This document shows, in pieces, positions 17,132 to 28,217 of a stretch of 64,000 bases of DNA (position 1 is the first letter of the stretch; each line of letters starts with the position of its first letter). Location: the NCBI RefSeq assembly GCF_000377985.1, contig NZ_KB899043.1, forward strand, positions 124,001-188,000, in the 5' to 3' direction. The notes beneath the pieces are model-generated. The model was not told where the DNA came from and searched no databases. It saw nothing but the letters and a program-made list of their open reading frames with translations. This DNA comes from Sporolactobacillus vineae DSM 21990 = SL153 (GTDB lineage: Bacteria > Bacillota > Bacilli > Bacillales > Sporolactobacillaceae). Made by a program: the position numbers and the translations under genes.

Positions 17132-18832
17132 TCAGATATAACGGGCAACTTTGTTTTTTCCTTTTCTCTTGGCACCGATATACATGGCATGATCGGCATT
17201 CGTGAGCAGTTCCGACGGGCTCGACCCGTCCAACCGTGCCGTGGAGACGCCAATACTGATGGTAATATGAATCTGCCTGTATCTGCGTTCTTCCTCGATA
17301 TAAACGAGAAAGGGATCATCTGCCACAGCCTGGCGGATCGACTCGGCAACAGCAAATCCGACATTTCTGTTGATTTTCGGCAAAACTACCGTAAACTCTT
17401 CACCGCCGAACCGGGAAATAATGCCAAGATCTTTAACCGTGCTGCGCAGTCGGTTTGCCACACCGACCAGTACGGCATTACCGTTCTGATGGCCAAAAGA
17501 GTCGTTGATCAGTTTGAAGTCATCGATATCCATCATGATTACACTGAATACATCAACGGACAGGTCGTCATACAATTGATCGAGCGTTTTCATCAAAAAA
17601 CGGTAATTGTACAGATCCGTCAGCGGGTCATGTTCGCTCTGTTTTTTTCGGATTTCAAAGTTTCTGGCGTTTTCGAGGGCAATCGCCAGAAAATCGCCGA
17701 CAATTTCCATGCCGATCCGATTTGATTTGGCATAGGCCTTGGATTGGTGAGAAGCAACGGTTAGGACGCCTGTCACCTGCCCGTGATACATCATCGGCAC
17801 GGACAGGAAGGATTTGGCCTGACCGTCGGAGATCGCCTGCAGGAATGGATAGCTCTCCTTACTTCTCAGACCGATGACCGACTTGCCTTCTCTATATACA
17901 GACGGACTGATATCCGCCTCCTGCTGAAAAGGAATAAAATTGTCGGACTCCGATTTTCGATAAAGATGAATGACTTTTGGTTTATCCGGTAACCGGTAAC
18001 TGACGATATAAAGATAATCTACCGGGAGCATCTCCGGTACTTTTCTGGTGAGCAGATCAACGACATGATTACGTGACAGTTCTTCCGTCAGTTTCTGGCC
18101 CAGATGGTTGACTTTCTGCAAAAACTGGACAAGATCCTGACTCGTATTAATCAGCCGGATAATAATCGACAATGCGACCATCGGCACGGCGATCATAAAC
18201 ATACCGGTCAGCCCTCTTGTCGCATACATCGTATAGAAAGCGATCCCAAGCGGCATCATCATGATCGTGATGACTGCTTCCCAGATCATATCCTTGTCAA
18301 ACCATTTATTGCTTACCGGTTCCTGAAACAGCCAGCGGCGGATGGAAAAAATGAAAATCTCATTCACCAGATAGGCGGCAAGATAAAAGCCGAATACCTG
18401 TACAAGGTTGAGCGAGAAGAGGTGCGAACCCATCATTTCTGTCTTGCCGCCAAGGCCATAATAAACCCCGGCAGCCGATGCCGAAACCGCAAGAAACATC
18501 ACTGAATTTAACGGAATCCGGTAAAGATCGCTTTTCCCGAGGCGCTGGGAAGCCAGATAAACCATGATGCCGAACTGTGTCATCAGGGCTTCGACAAACA
18601 ACCCGAAAATGAGAAAGGCAGCCAGGCCGATTCCCTGAAGAACGATGATATCTGTGCCCTTGACACGGAAATTGAACAGGGCTGTAATCATAAAGACCGC
18701 GCAGACGGCAACAATTGTGGAGAACGAGTCACTTTTCGGCGGATCGGCCAGATACATCAGTGGCAGTGAAATCGACACAATAACCAGCCACACGAGCCAG
18801 ACCGCTCTTTTTCTGGTTTTGCTCAATCTCAC
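17132..18832 (-). CDS. Membrane-bound diguanylate cyclase (7 or so TM, GAF, GGDEF)
   Basis: This is predicted to make cyclic di-GMP. The 566-residue protein has an N-terminal membrane module (about 10-230, MASE-like, several hydrophobic helices), a GAF-like sensor (about 255-395) and a GGDEF domain (about 405-566). The active-site GGEEF is at 476-480 (SRFGGEEFTVVLP) with the metal Asp in IMMDIDDFKLIN. The RxxD product-inhibition site is not conserved; the aligned residues are Lys and Gly. It starts with GTG after GGAGG. It stands where comC (prepilin peptidase) lies in B. subtilis, so the signal sensed is unknown. Confidence 0.9.
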   Translation of the reverse strand: MRLSKTRKRAVWLVWLVIVSISLPLMYLADPPKSDSFSTIVAVCAVFMITALFNFRVKGTDIIVLQGIGLAAFLIFGLFVEALMTQFGIMVYLASQRLGKSDLYRIPLNSVMFLAVSASAAGVYYGLGGKTEMMGSHLFSLNLVQVFGFYLAAYLVNEIFIFSIRRWLFQEPVSNKWFDKDMIWEAVITIMMMPLGIAFYTMYATRGLTGMFMIAVPMVALSIIIRLINTSQDLVQFLQKVNHLGQKLTEELSRNHVVDLLTRKVPEMLPVDYLYIVSYRLPDKPKVIHLYRKSESDNFIPFQQEADISPSVYREGKSVIGLRSKESYPFLQAISDGQAKSFLSVPMMYHGQVTGVLTVASHQSKAYAKSNRIGMEIVGDFLAIALENARNFEIRKKQSEHDPLTDLYNYRFLMKTLDQLYDDLSVDVFSVIMMDIDDFKLINDSFGHQNGNAVLVGVANRLRSTVKDLGIISRFGGEEFTVVLPKINRNVGFAVAESIRQAVADDPFLVYIEEERRYRQIHITISIGVSTARLDGSSPSELLTNADHAMYIGAKRKGKNKVARYI

Positions 18833-18867
18833 ACCCCCTCCTCCGCCGCACCGGATTTGTTGTAAAA

Positions 18868-18896
18868 ATCATACTATTTGACTAGTTTCATTGTAA
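18868..18896 (-). promoter_or_regulatory. Candidate promoter of the diguanylate cyclase gene
   Basis: On the minus strand TTACAA (18891-18896) and TATGAT (18868-18873) are 17 bases apart, about 35 bases upstream of the GTG start. Confidence 0.45.
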
Positions 18897-19022
18897 CAAG
18901 AACCCTATATGAAGAAAAGCATTTTTCAAAATTTCAAAAAAGTCTCAGGCAGGCCGGACGGTGCAGCCCAGCCTTCCCGCGCTGCAGAACCGCCCGATCA
19001 TAGTTTCCCTCTTACGTTCCTG

Positions 19023-20345
19023 TCAATGGCTCTGTGCTGCTTTTCTCCGGCTGAGCAGTTCGGCGCGAACCAGTGAAATGAAGTAAAGCGACCCGCAGAT
19101 CAGCAAAACTTCCTGATCGCCTGTGCCGTTAATCATCACGTTCAGCGCATGCTTCCAGTCCGGATCCTCTCTTTTAAGCGGGTGGCGGGATGCATCATAC
19201 AGCAGACGGCTGCCGGCCGCACGCGGAAATGGAATCGTCGTCAGTGTAATTTCAGAGGCAACGGTCTCGATCAGCTGCACCATCTTCTCATACTGTTTGT
19301 CTTTCAGCGCAGCATACAGAACATGAATGGCCCGGCCGGGATAATAGCGATGCACGGTCTCCACGAGCGCTTCAGTGCCCTGGACATTGTGTGCACCATC
19401 AATAATAATTCTCGGTTTGTCCGACATTTGTTCAAATCTGCCCGGCCAGGCGGTGTCCCTCAGACCGTTACGGATTTCCTGATCTTCAGCGTGAATGCCG
19501 AAGAAGGTGTCCAGATAGTCAACGGTCATCAGTGCGGCCGCGGCATTCTTCAGCTGATGCACCCCTCTCATCTGTAGGATCAGATCTTTTTCATGCAGAT
19601 AGGTGGCATCAAAATTAAAATGCTCGCCATCGGCATCATGACCTGTCGCCGTCACGGTGAACTCACTGCCGAAAACGTACAGATTGGACTGTTTTGCTTT
19701 TGCCTGTTCACGGATCACCTTAAGCGCGTCAGGATGTTCGGCCGTCGTGATGATGCCGACGCCGTTTTTAATGATTCCCGCCTTCTCGCGGGCAATGCTG
19801 GTAATCGTATTCCCGAGCTGTTTCATGTGATCCATCGCGACGTTGGTAATCACCGATACCAGCGGGTGAATGACATTTGTTGAATCCAGACGGCCGCCGA
19901 GTCCGACCTCATAGATCACAAGGTCGCACGGATTCATTTTCCCGAAATACACAAAACTCAGCATGGTGACCGTCTCAAATTCTGCAGGAAGGCCGAGATC
20001 AGTTTCCGCTTCCACGGCTTTCGTCAGCGGATAGACGATATTCGCCGCTTTAATGAGATCTTCATCACTGATCGGCACGCCGTTGATCATGATCCGTTCA
20101 TTGAAGGAAGTAATATACGGTGAAATGAAGGTGCCGACTTTCAGCCCCGCCTGCTGATAGATATGGCGCAGATAGCTGACTGTCGAACCCTTGCCGTTCG
20201 TTCCGCCGACGTGCACGGCACGGATGCGATGTTCGGGATTGCCGATCCGGGCCAGCATCCATTCCATCCTCTGGGTGCCCGGTTTCATCCCGTGCGGAAT
20301 CAGGCCGTGAATCCACTGGAGCGTTTCGTCTATTTTTGTAAACAT
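19023..20345 (-). CDS. folC: Folylpolyglutamate synthase / dihydrofolate synthase
   Basis: FolC adds glutamate to dihydropteroate and folates. The 440-residue Mur-ligase-fold protein has the P-loop GGTNGKGST (47-55), the SPYITSFNERI segment and IIDGAHN. It follows valS after a 96-base gap, as in B. subtilis. The ribosome site is weak. Confidence 0.95.
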   Translation of the reverse strand: MFTKIDETLQWIHGLIPHGMKPGTQRMEWMLARIGNPEHRIRAVHVGGTNGKGSTVSYLRHIYQQAGLKVGTFISPYITSFNERIMINGVPISDEDLIKAANIVYPLTKAVEAETDLGLPAEFETVTMLSFVYFGKMNPCDLVIYEVGLGGRLDSTNVIHPLVSVITNVAMDHMKQLGNTITSIAREKAGIIKNGVGIITTAEHPDALKVIREQAKAKQSNLYVFGSEFTVTATGHDADGEHFNFDATYLHEKDLILQMRGVHQLKNAAAALMTVDYLDTFFGIHAEDQEIRNGLRDTAWPGRFEQMSDKPRIIIDGAHNVQGTEALVETVHRYYPGRAIHVLYAALKDKQYEKMVQLIETVASEITLTTIPFPRAAGSRLLYDASRHPLKREDPDWKHALNVMINGTGDQEVLLICGSLYFISLVRAELLSRRKAAQSH

Positions 20346-20441
20346 TTCTTCTGTTCATCCCCCGGTTCGTCAAAATAAAACGGCGGCTGATTTTAAACCA
20401 GTCACCGTTATTGTGGGTCAGCAAAACCTGTTTGTCCACAG

Positions 20442-23078
<2,637 letters not shown>

Positions 23079-23164
23079 AACTAAACGCCCCTTCATAATG
23101 GCTCTTCCGGCCCGGTCTGCCGTCCTTCGCTCCGATTCACAGAGCAATAATCGCGACATTCAGG

Positions 23165-23476
23165 CGTCACAGAGCCTTACAAATAGAAAGAGCCTTCTTC
23201 ATCGAAAGGACGAAGAAAGCTCCGTGGTACCACCTTAATTTGCGTCAATCATCAGACGCAGACTCAATCTGGATAACGGGACTCCCGTAATTTCCTACTC
23301 AGCGGCAGCTTTTCAGAAATTCTGCTTGCGGGCAACTTCTGCTCCGGCAGCCTGGGGAATCTCTCAGCGCAACAATTCCCCTCTCTTACGAAAGCGGCAG
23401 ATCATCCGCAGCTTTCTCCGGCATAAAGAGGCATACTACTCCCGGTCTTTGCATTATCTGTTTAAATAAATGGATT
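23165..23476 (-). promoter_or_regulatory. T-box riboswitch of valS
   Basis: The minus-strand leader contains the T-box core AAGGTGGTACCACGG (23222-23236), preceded by stem I and stem III-like hairpins (GGGAGTCCC). It is followed by a terminator stem in which GAGC...TCTTC pairs with GAAGAAGGCTC and then TTTC. T-boxes sense uncharged tRNA, here tRNA-Val by context. The specifier codon could not be assigned with confidence by eye. Confidence 0.88.
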
Positions 23477-23483
23477 AAATGTT

Positions 23484-23513
23484 ATTATACCCGTTGATCA
23501 GGATCGCCGTCAA
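23484..23513 (-). promoter_or_regulatory. Promoter of the valS T-box leader
   Basis: On the minus strand TTGACG (23508-23513) and TATAAT (23484-23489) are separated by 18 bases, immediately upstream of the T-box leader. Confidence 0.75.
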
Positions 23514-23633
23514 GGTCCGGTTTTCTTTTCTGTCCCCGGTGCACAGGCGGCTGAAACCCGGCATAGAGTAAAAAAAGGGCAACCCGGATCGATTGCCGAA
23601 TCAAACTTATCCGGACTGAAAGGAGCTCCTCTT

Positions 23634-23816
23634 ATGTTCAAAAAAGGAAAATTTAGCCCATTTATGAAAAAGTGCCGGGAAGGCCTGAGCATTATTGTGC
23701 TGCCGCTGGCCTGCTTTCAGCTGATCCGGACAATTTTTATTCCGACTACTTTCGATGTTCTTCTTTGTGCCCTCCTGTTCTTTGTCTATATCGCCTTTCT
23801 GAAGAAATGGTTCTGA
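23634..23816 (+). CDS. Small membrane protein of unknown function (60 aa)
   Basis: I do not recognise the family. The protein has a basic N-terminus (MFKKGKFSPFMKKCREG) and two hydrophobic stretches (about 18-32 and 41-56). An AGGAG ribosome site lies 8 bases before the ATG, which argues for a real gene. Its stop codon is only two bases from the stop codon of the convergent ysxE. No homologue is known to me at this site in B. subtilis. Confidence 0.6.
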   Translation: MFKKGKFSPFMKKCREGLSIIVLPLACFQLIRTIFIPTTFDVLLCALLFFVYIAFLKKWF

Positions 23817-23818
23817 AC

Positions 23819-24859
23819 CTAATCGGCTTTCGTCCCGGCCTTTTCACCCTGCTCTTTCGCTTCTTTTTTTCGCCTTTTTTCATTTACATAGTCACTGAGG
23901 CAGCTGAGCAGATTGCCCCGCGCTTTTGTAAACCGGTTCCATTTCCGTATAAACCATAATTCACTTTTTCCGTGATTTGTGACATATTCGCGGAACAGGT
24001 CGACCGGTACCGCCGGTGTCAGCAGATAGTGAAAAAGAAACGCATCTTCCTGGTCCGTCAGCGGACAAGCCGTGACATAAGAACGGATCAGGCTGTGCCA
24101 CAAACCTCTGTCAGCCGGCAGCATGACATTGGCCTGGTCGAACAGGGCAGCGGTTTCGATAATGAAGAAGTCTTCATGGCAATTTTCAAAATTGGTCAGA
24201 TAGCTTTGCTCTCCGGCAGCCAGCAGGTGGAGCGGGTTCAGCCGGCCATGGCACAGCGCCCGGCGCAGACCTGTGATGTGTCCAGCTTCATCTTTCTCCG
24301 GTCCGCCGAAAAAAAACACACCGCTCTGTTCCATGGGCGTGAGGTAACCCGGCGCTGTGTTCAGAACCACCTGTTCAAAGGGAGAAGGATAGACATGATG
24401 CTCCGCCCCGCTCAGAAACTGCTCCCATTCTGCCTTCCGCACGCCGGCCAGCTGACCGGCCGTCCGGAATAAAGCTGCCGGATCCTCTTTACCTTTCATC
24501 GTCTGACGGTGCAGCTGACCAGCTTTCACAAACAAGCGGCGGTAGCGTTCCGTAAGGTCGGACTCCGGAACCGTCTCCTCGATCCACGGCATCAAATAAC
24601 AGTCACTTTCACCATCATGGAGAAACAGATCACCGTATTTTGACGGGAGCGGGCATACCGCATCAATCGTCAGACTTCGGGCGAGACGATACGCCCTGGT
24701 AAGGCTTATGCGCTGCTCCTCATCGAGCTTCTTTTCTTTCAACGCGAATACACCGCCTGACGCGGTGATCCGGATCAGTCCGTTCTGATCATCGATCCGG
24801 TACGGAAAAAGATCATACTGAAAAAGAAACCGCCTGATTCGACTATTGCTGCTGTCCAT
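23819..24859 (-). CDS. ysxE: YsxE-like spore coat protein (CotS/kinase-like fold)
   Basis: YsxE is a coat-associated protein of the CotS family, made in the mother cell and dependent on SpoVID. The 346-residue sequence follows the aminoglycoside-kinase fold. The catalytic loop reads CHGRLNPLHLL, where active kinases have HGD, and the metal-loop position is TNFENC. Catalytic activity is therefore unlikely. The C-terminal tail is highly charged (NEKRRKKEAKEQGEKAGTK). It is the last gene of the spoVID operon. Confidence 0.85.
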   Translation of the reverse strand: MDSSNSRIRRFLFQYDLFPYRIDDQNGLIRITASGGVFALKEKKLDEEQRISLTRAYRLARSLTIDAVCPLPSKYGDLFLHDGESDCYLMPWIEETVPESDLTERYRRLFVKAGQLHRQTMKGKEDPAALFRTAGQLAGVRKAEWEQFLSGAEHHVYPSPFEQVVLNTAPGYLTPMEQSGVFFFGGPEKDEAGHITGLRRALCHGRLNPLHLLAAGEQSYLTNFENCHEDFFIIETAALFDQANVMLPADRGLWHSLIRSYVTACPLTDQEDAFLFHYLLTPAVPVDLFREYVTNHGKSELWFIRKWNRFTKARGNLLSCLSDYVNEKRRKKEAKEQGEKAGTKAD

Positions 24860-24882
24860 CGCCGGTCACCTGCCCTGCCGCT

Positions 24883-25800
24883 TCAGCCTGTTCCGGAAGA
24901 AACCGATTGAAAGAGGCTGATTATCCTTGTTTTTTGATCCCAGTTTTTCTTGAACACCTTAATCGCCTCCGGAGTCAGCTGGCTGCGGAGTGACGCTTCA
25001 GCAAGTGACAGCCATTCTCCGGGCTCATACCAGGCGGCTTGCAGAAGATCTGCTGTTTCCCGTTCGGCATGCGGTGATTGTATCAGATCCATAAAGAGCC
25101 GTCTGACAACAGCGTCACCTTCATTGTCCATTGATTCTATAAAAAAATCGGCCAGTTGCGGATAACCACTGACCCGTTCTGACTGTCCGAATTCGACAAA
25201 CAGCGTTTCCAGCAGTTTCTTGCTGGGATACAGCCGGAAATCTGAAGGAAGCATGAAAACTTTTCCGTGACGGCTCCGGGCAAACCGCAGTTCATCACAG
25301 CGCGCTGCACGCGCCTCCGCTTCAGGATAGCAAAGCCGGAGCAATTTTTCTCCTTCGCCCGGATTCAGAGCAGACGTCCGCTCCATCCGGCGGAGCATCG
25401 ATGCCAGCCGTTCCTGTGCCGGCTGTTCCATCGGCTGTCTGCTTTCGCCCTGGCTCTTCAGGAGCAGGGCATCGACCACTTCGCTCCAGAGCGGTTCATA
25501 ACCTTGCACCAAAGCGGGCTCCGCGGGTGCATCATGACAGGTTATTGCATACCGGCCAAAACGCACAAATGGGCTTCCCGAGACCGTCACGTACATCCGG
25601 TCAACGAAAAAGGTACCTCCGGATAATTGCTTCCGCCAGTCAATATGGTTTCTGAGAAGACGTTCATCCGACCAGAACCGAAGACGTTTCATTCCGCGGT
25701 TCGTTTCAATCAGAACGGGATCCCAGTGCGTCACCAGGATCTCACGGAAGTGATAGTTCCGGCTCAGTACCGACATCAGTAAAGCGGTTTCCTCATTCAT
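24883..25800 (-). CDS. Unknown protein encoded between spoVID and ysxE
   Basis: I cannot assign a family. The 305-residue soluble protein has an N-terminal part with alternating strands (ILVTHWDPVLIETNRGMKRL, then FFVDRMYVTVSGSPFVRFGR) that recalls the N-lobe of CotS/YsxE kinase-like proteins. A helical C-terminal half follows and no kinase catalytic motif is visible. ATG 25800 overlaps the spoVID stop by 8 bases (sharing GGGATGAATGA), so translation is coupled. In B. subtilis spoVID is followed directly by ysxE, so this gene is an addition. A role in coat assembly is inferred from context only. Confidence 0.75.
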   Translation of the reverse strand: MNEETALLMSVLSRNYHFREILVTHWDPVLIETNRGMKRLRFWSDERLLRNHIDWRKQLSGGTFFVDRMYVTVSGSPFVRFGRYAITCHDAPAEPALVQGYEPLWSEVVDALLLKSQGESRQPMEQPAQERLASMLRRMERTSALNPGEGEKLLRLCYPEAEARAARCDELRFARSRHGKVFMLPSDFRLYPSKKLLETLFVEFGQSERVSGYPQLADFFIESMDNEGDAVVRRLFMDLIQSPHAERETADLLQAAWYEPGEWLSLAEASLRSQLTPEAIKVFKKNWDQKTRIISLFQSVSSGTG

Positions 25801-27256
25801 CCCTGATGCCTTTTTTGTTCGTCCGGGGAATGTAGAGGATCTCTCCGGCAGCGATATTGGCTGAAGCAAGCTCATTTTTCCGCAGCAGGCTCGTCACCGG
25901 AACATGATAGCGTTCAGAGATGCTTTCCAGCGAATCTCCGGACTGGACGATGCAGATCTTCACCGCGGTGCGCTGTTCGGATTCCTCTCCGGACAGAACT
26001 TTTGTCAAATACTGACTGCCGGCTACTTTTTCTGTTTCTTCCGCTGCAGGTTCCGGAGACGGTTCAGAAGATTCCTGTCCGGAAACCTGTGACGCTTGTT
26101 CGCTGCGTTCCGAAAAAGCAATCAGCGGCGACGTTTCGCCTGCTTCCGGTGCTTCCGGTTTCCGGAAAGCTTCGTACTGGAACTCTGCAGGTTCGTCATC
26201 GTCGTCGTGAAACGGACGGTCGGTCGGCATTTCCGGAAATTCACCCTGGAATTGGAATGCCGGATCTTCTTCCGGTGTGTCAGACCGTTTGATTTTGGAT
26301 GCTTTCGCAGCTGCTTTTTTCCCTGCTTTCCCAACAGGAGCGGATGGCTGCGGCGCTTCCTGGGCGGGACTTGTCTGGGCTTTTTCCGCTTTGGCCGGTT
26401 TCACCGCTTCCTTACCCTTTTGTGCCGCTGTCGGTGCTTCAACCGCGGATTTGGCCGGCGGTGCCGGTTGCGCACTTTCCTGCTTTACCGCTGCTTTCTC
26501 CGCTTTTTTCACAGGCGCTTTCTTTTCTTCCTTGGCCGGTTTCAATTTTTCTGCAGGCGCCGACTTTTCTGCTTTAATCGGTTTCGGCGGTGCCGCAGGA
26601 GCAGCTTTTTCTGCTTTAACCGGTTTCGGCGGTGCCGCGGGAGCAGCTTTTTCTGCTTTAATCGGTTTCGGCGGTGCCGCGGGAGCAGCTTTTTCTGCTT
26701 TAAACGGTTTCGGCGGTGCCGCGGGAGCAGCTTTTTCTGCTTTAACCGGTTTCGGCGGTGCCGCGGGCGGGACAGCCTTCTCCGCCGGCTTTGCTTTAGC
26801 AGCCGGTTTCTCTTTACGTTCGGACACCGTATTGTCCAGTCCGGTAATGGCGATATCCGCCTGCAGCTGAATATGCCGCTGACCGGTCAGTTCGTAATCA
26901 AATGATTCGATCGTCACGTACAGATTCTCCAAATCCGGCACACGATCCGACGGAATGGTGATATCAATCGGGAAATGATGTTCCAGAACAGCGGTCCCCT
27001 CGTTTGTCTCGATAATTTCATCAATCTTCCGGAAGGGTGCCGGCTGGAATTGATCCGGTGTTTGCGAAGGTGCTCCCGGCCTGTATTCCCCGCTCAGCCG
27101 AAGATAGCCGCGGATTGTCACATCGTTCCGGTTCTCTTCCACCGTGATGTCCGGCTCCAGAGCCATTGACAGAATTTCTTCGGCCGGTGCGTCGTCCTTC
27201 AGCCACACCGATTCATTTATTGAAAACTGCAGTCGATCATCCGAAGTTTGAGACAT
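25793..27256 (-). CDS. spoVID: SpoVID spore coat morphogenetic protein
   Basis: SpoVID drives encasement of the forespore by coat proteins. The 487-residue protein has an N-terminal beta-rich domain (about 1-165, SQTSDDRLQFSINESVWLKD), a long Ala/Pro/Lys-rich region with a 14-residue repeat (about 170-280), an acidic Glu/Pro region and a C-terminal LysM domain (about 435-480, CIVQSGDSLESISERYHVPV). The start is ATG 27256 with GAGGG 8 bases upstream; an ATG seven codons earlier lacks a ribosome site. It is the first gene of a three-gene operon. Confidence 0.9.
   Translation of the reverse strand: MSQTSDDRLQFSINESVWLKDDAPAEEILSMALEPDITVEENRNDVTIRGYLRLSGEYRPGAPSQTPDQFQPAPFRKIDEIIETNEGTAVLEHHFPIDITIPSDRVPDLENLYVTIESFDYELTGQRHIQLQADIAITGLDNTVSERKEKPAAKAKPAEKAVPPAAPPKPVKAEKAAPAAPPKPFKAEKAAPAAPPKPIKAEKAAPAAPPKPVKAEKAAPAAPPKPIKAEKSAPAEKLKPAKEEKKAPVKKAEKAAVKQESAQPAPPAKSAVEAPTAAQKGKEAVKPAKAEKAQTSPAQEAPQPSAPVGKAGKKAAAKASKIKRSDTPEEDPAFQFQGEFPEMPTDRPFHDDDDEPAEFQYEAFRKPEAPEAGETSPLIAFSERSEQASQVSGQESSEPSPEPAAEETEKVAGSQYLTKVLSGEESEQRTAVKICIVQSGDSLESISERYHVPVTSLLRKNELASANIAAGEILYIPRTNKKGIRDE
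26580..26768. repeat. Tandem 42-bp repeats inside spoVID
   Basis: Four full 42-bp units begin at 26580, 26622, 26664 and 26706, with a partial fifth at 26748. They encode the 14-residue unit AAPAAPPKP(V/I/F)KAEK. Units are nearly identical at DNA level, implying recent expansion. Confidence 0.95.
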
Positions 27257-27287
27257 GCTTTCCACCCTCTCATCCATTCTTAATAAA

Positions 27288-27315
27288 GGTCTATGCGGCT
27301 GTCGCCAGTTTATGC
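27288..27315 (-). promoter_or_regulatory. Possible sigma-E-type promoter of spoVID
   Basis: On the minus strand GCATAAA (27309-27315) and CATAGACC (27288-27295) are 13 bases apart, resembling sigma-E promoters. spoVID is sigma-E dependent in B. subtilis. The -35 match is partial. Confidence 0.4.
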
Positions 27316-27338
27316 GGACACCCTGGTTTCAGAACAGA

Positions 27339-27364
27339 CAAAAAAAGAAGCTTTTCAGCTTCCG
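27339..27364 (-). terminator. Terminator after the DUF421 gene
   Basis: GAAGC / GCTTC with a short loop is followed by seven T residues on the minus strand, separating the DUF421 gene from the spoVID promoter. Confidence 0.72.
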
Positions 27365-27401
27365 GGTTTCCTTCCTGTCAAATTATAAGAACAGACACGG
27401 G

Positions 27402-28088
27402 TCAGGACGACTGATCAAGTTTTTCAAGAAATGTCCCCTCATCCGGTTTCCATTCCATGTAGAAAACATCTTCGGCCCGTTTTACGCCATGGCTTTTCAG
27501 CTCGCTTTGCAGCCAGGCTTCATTAAGACCTGCCCGTTTCAGGTTCTCCCAGTCCACTTCACCGTCGAGAATGATCGTAACCGGTAAATAAACCGGCTTT
27601 TGCGGTTGCTGTATGGCTTCATTCGTCGGCGCCGCATAACCTGACTTTTTCATCACACTGATCGTTCCGTCTGTTTCAAGTACCGCGAATGCTGCCTCCC
27701 GGATCGAAAAGCAATCCTTCTGGCGCAGAAGATTCTGAAGCATATTCAGATCAAGCTTCTCCTTCTTCATCGTCTCCCGCTCAAGATGCCCGTTGTGGAT
27801 CACAATCGCCGGTTTTCCTTCCAGAAAGCCTCGGGTCGCCTTGAACTTCTGCGTGCACCATTCCACCAAATAGATCATCAGCCCCCACAACCCAATGGCG
27901 AACAGGATCGAAGGGACACCTGTCTCCTTATCATAAAGCGCATTTCCGACGAACTCACCAAGAACGATGGCCGAAATAAAATCGAAGGCAGTGACCTGGG
28001 AAAGTGTTGCCTTTCCCAGAATTTTCGTCAGGAGAAACAGTGCGGCAAAACCGATGATCAGTTCCGTGGCGATGTGTATAAAATGCAT
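27402..28088 (-). CDS. DUF421-domain membrane protein (YetF/YrbG family)
   Basis: The 228-residue protein has three N-terminal membrane helices (about 8-28, 35-50, 60-80) followed by a cytosolic DUF421 domain (about 85-220, with GFLEGKPAIVIHNGHLERET). Bacillales have several paralogues, some found in spore membranes. The biochemical function is unknown. It has its own terminator and ribosome site (GAAGGTGA), so it is probably a single-gene unit. Confidence 0.85.
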   Translation of the reverse strand: MHFIHIATELIIGFAALFLLTKILGKATLSQVTAFDFISAIVLGEFVGNALYDKETGVPSILFAIGLWGLMIYLVEWCTQKFKATRGFLEGKPAIVIHNGHLERETMKKEKLDLNMLQNLLRQKDCFSIREAAFAVLETDGTISVMKKSGYAAPTNEAIQQPQKPVYLPVTIILDGEVDWENLKRAGLNEAWLQSELKSHGVKRAEDVFYMEWKPDEGTFLEKLDQSS

Positions 28089-28167
28089 GTTCCGTCACCT
28101 TCAGAAACCAGAATGTCAAGCCTCTTTTAGTATGACTTGCGGCCGAAAAATTATGAATCGGACAGAC

Positions 28168-28203
28168 TAAAAAACGCCCCTCTGCTGATGCAGAGAGTCG
28201 CCA
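28168..28203 (-). terminator. Terminator of hemL
   Basis: The stem CTCTGC / GCAGAG, extended by GCG / GCG, is followed by six T residues on the minus strand directly after the hemL stop. Confidence 0.78.
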
Positions 28204-28217
28204 TTATTTGAATCGTT

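Noticed and set aside
26580-26768. Regular repeats as a possible CRISPR array
   Set aside because: Units are contiguous 42-bp coding repeats in frame with spoVID, with no spacers.
26096-26905. Long plus-strand ORF (269 codons) rich in Phe, Arg and Cys opposite spoVID
   Set aside because: It is the antisense shadow of the Ala/Pro/Lys repeats of spoVID; it has no ribosome site and no family similarity.
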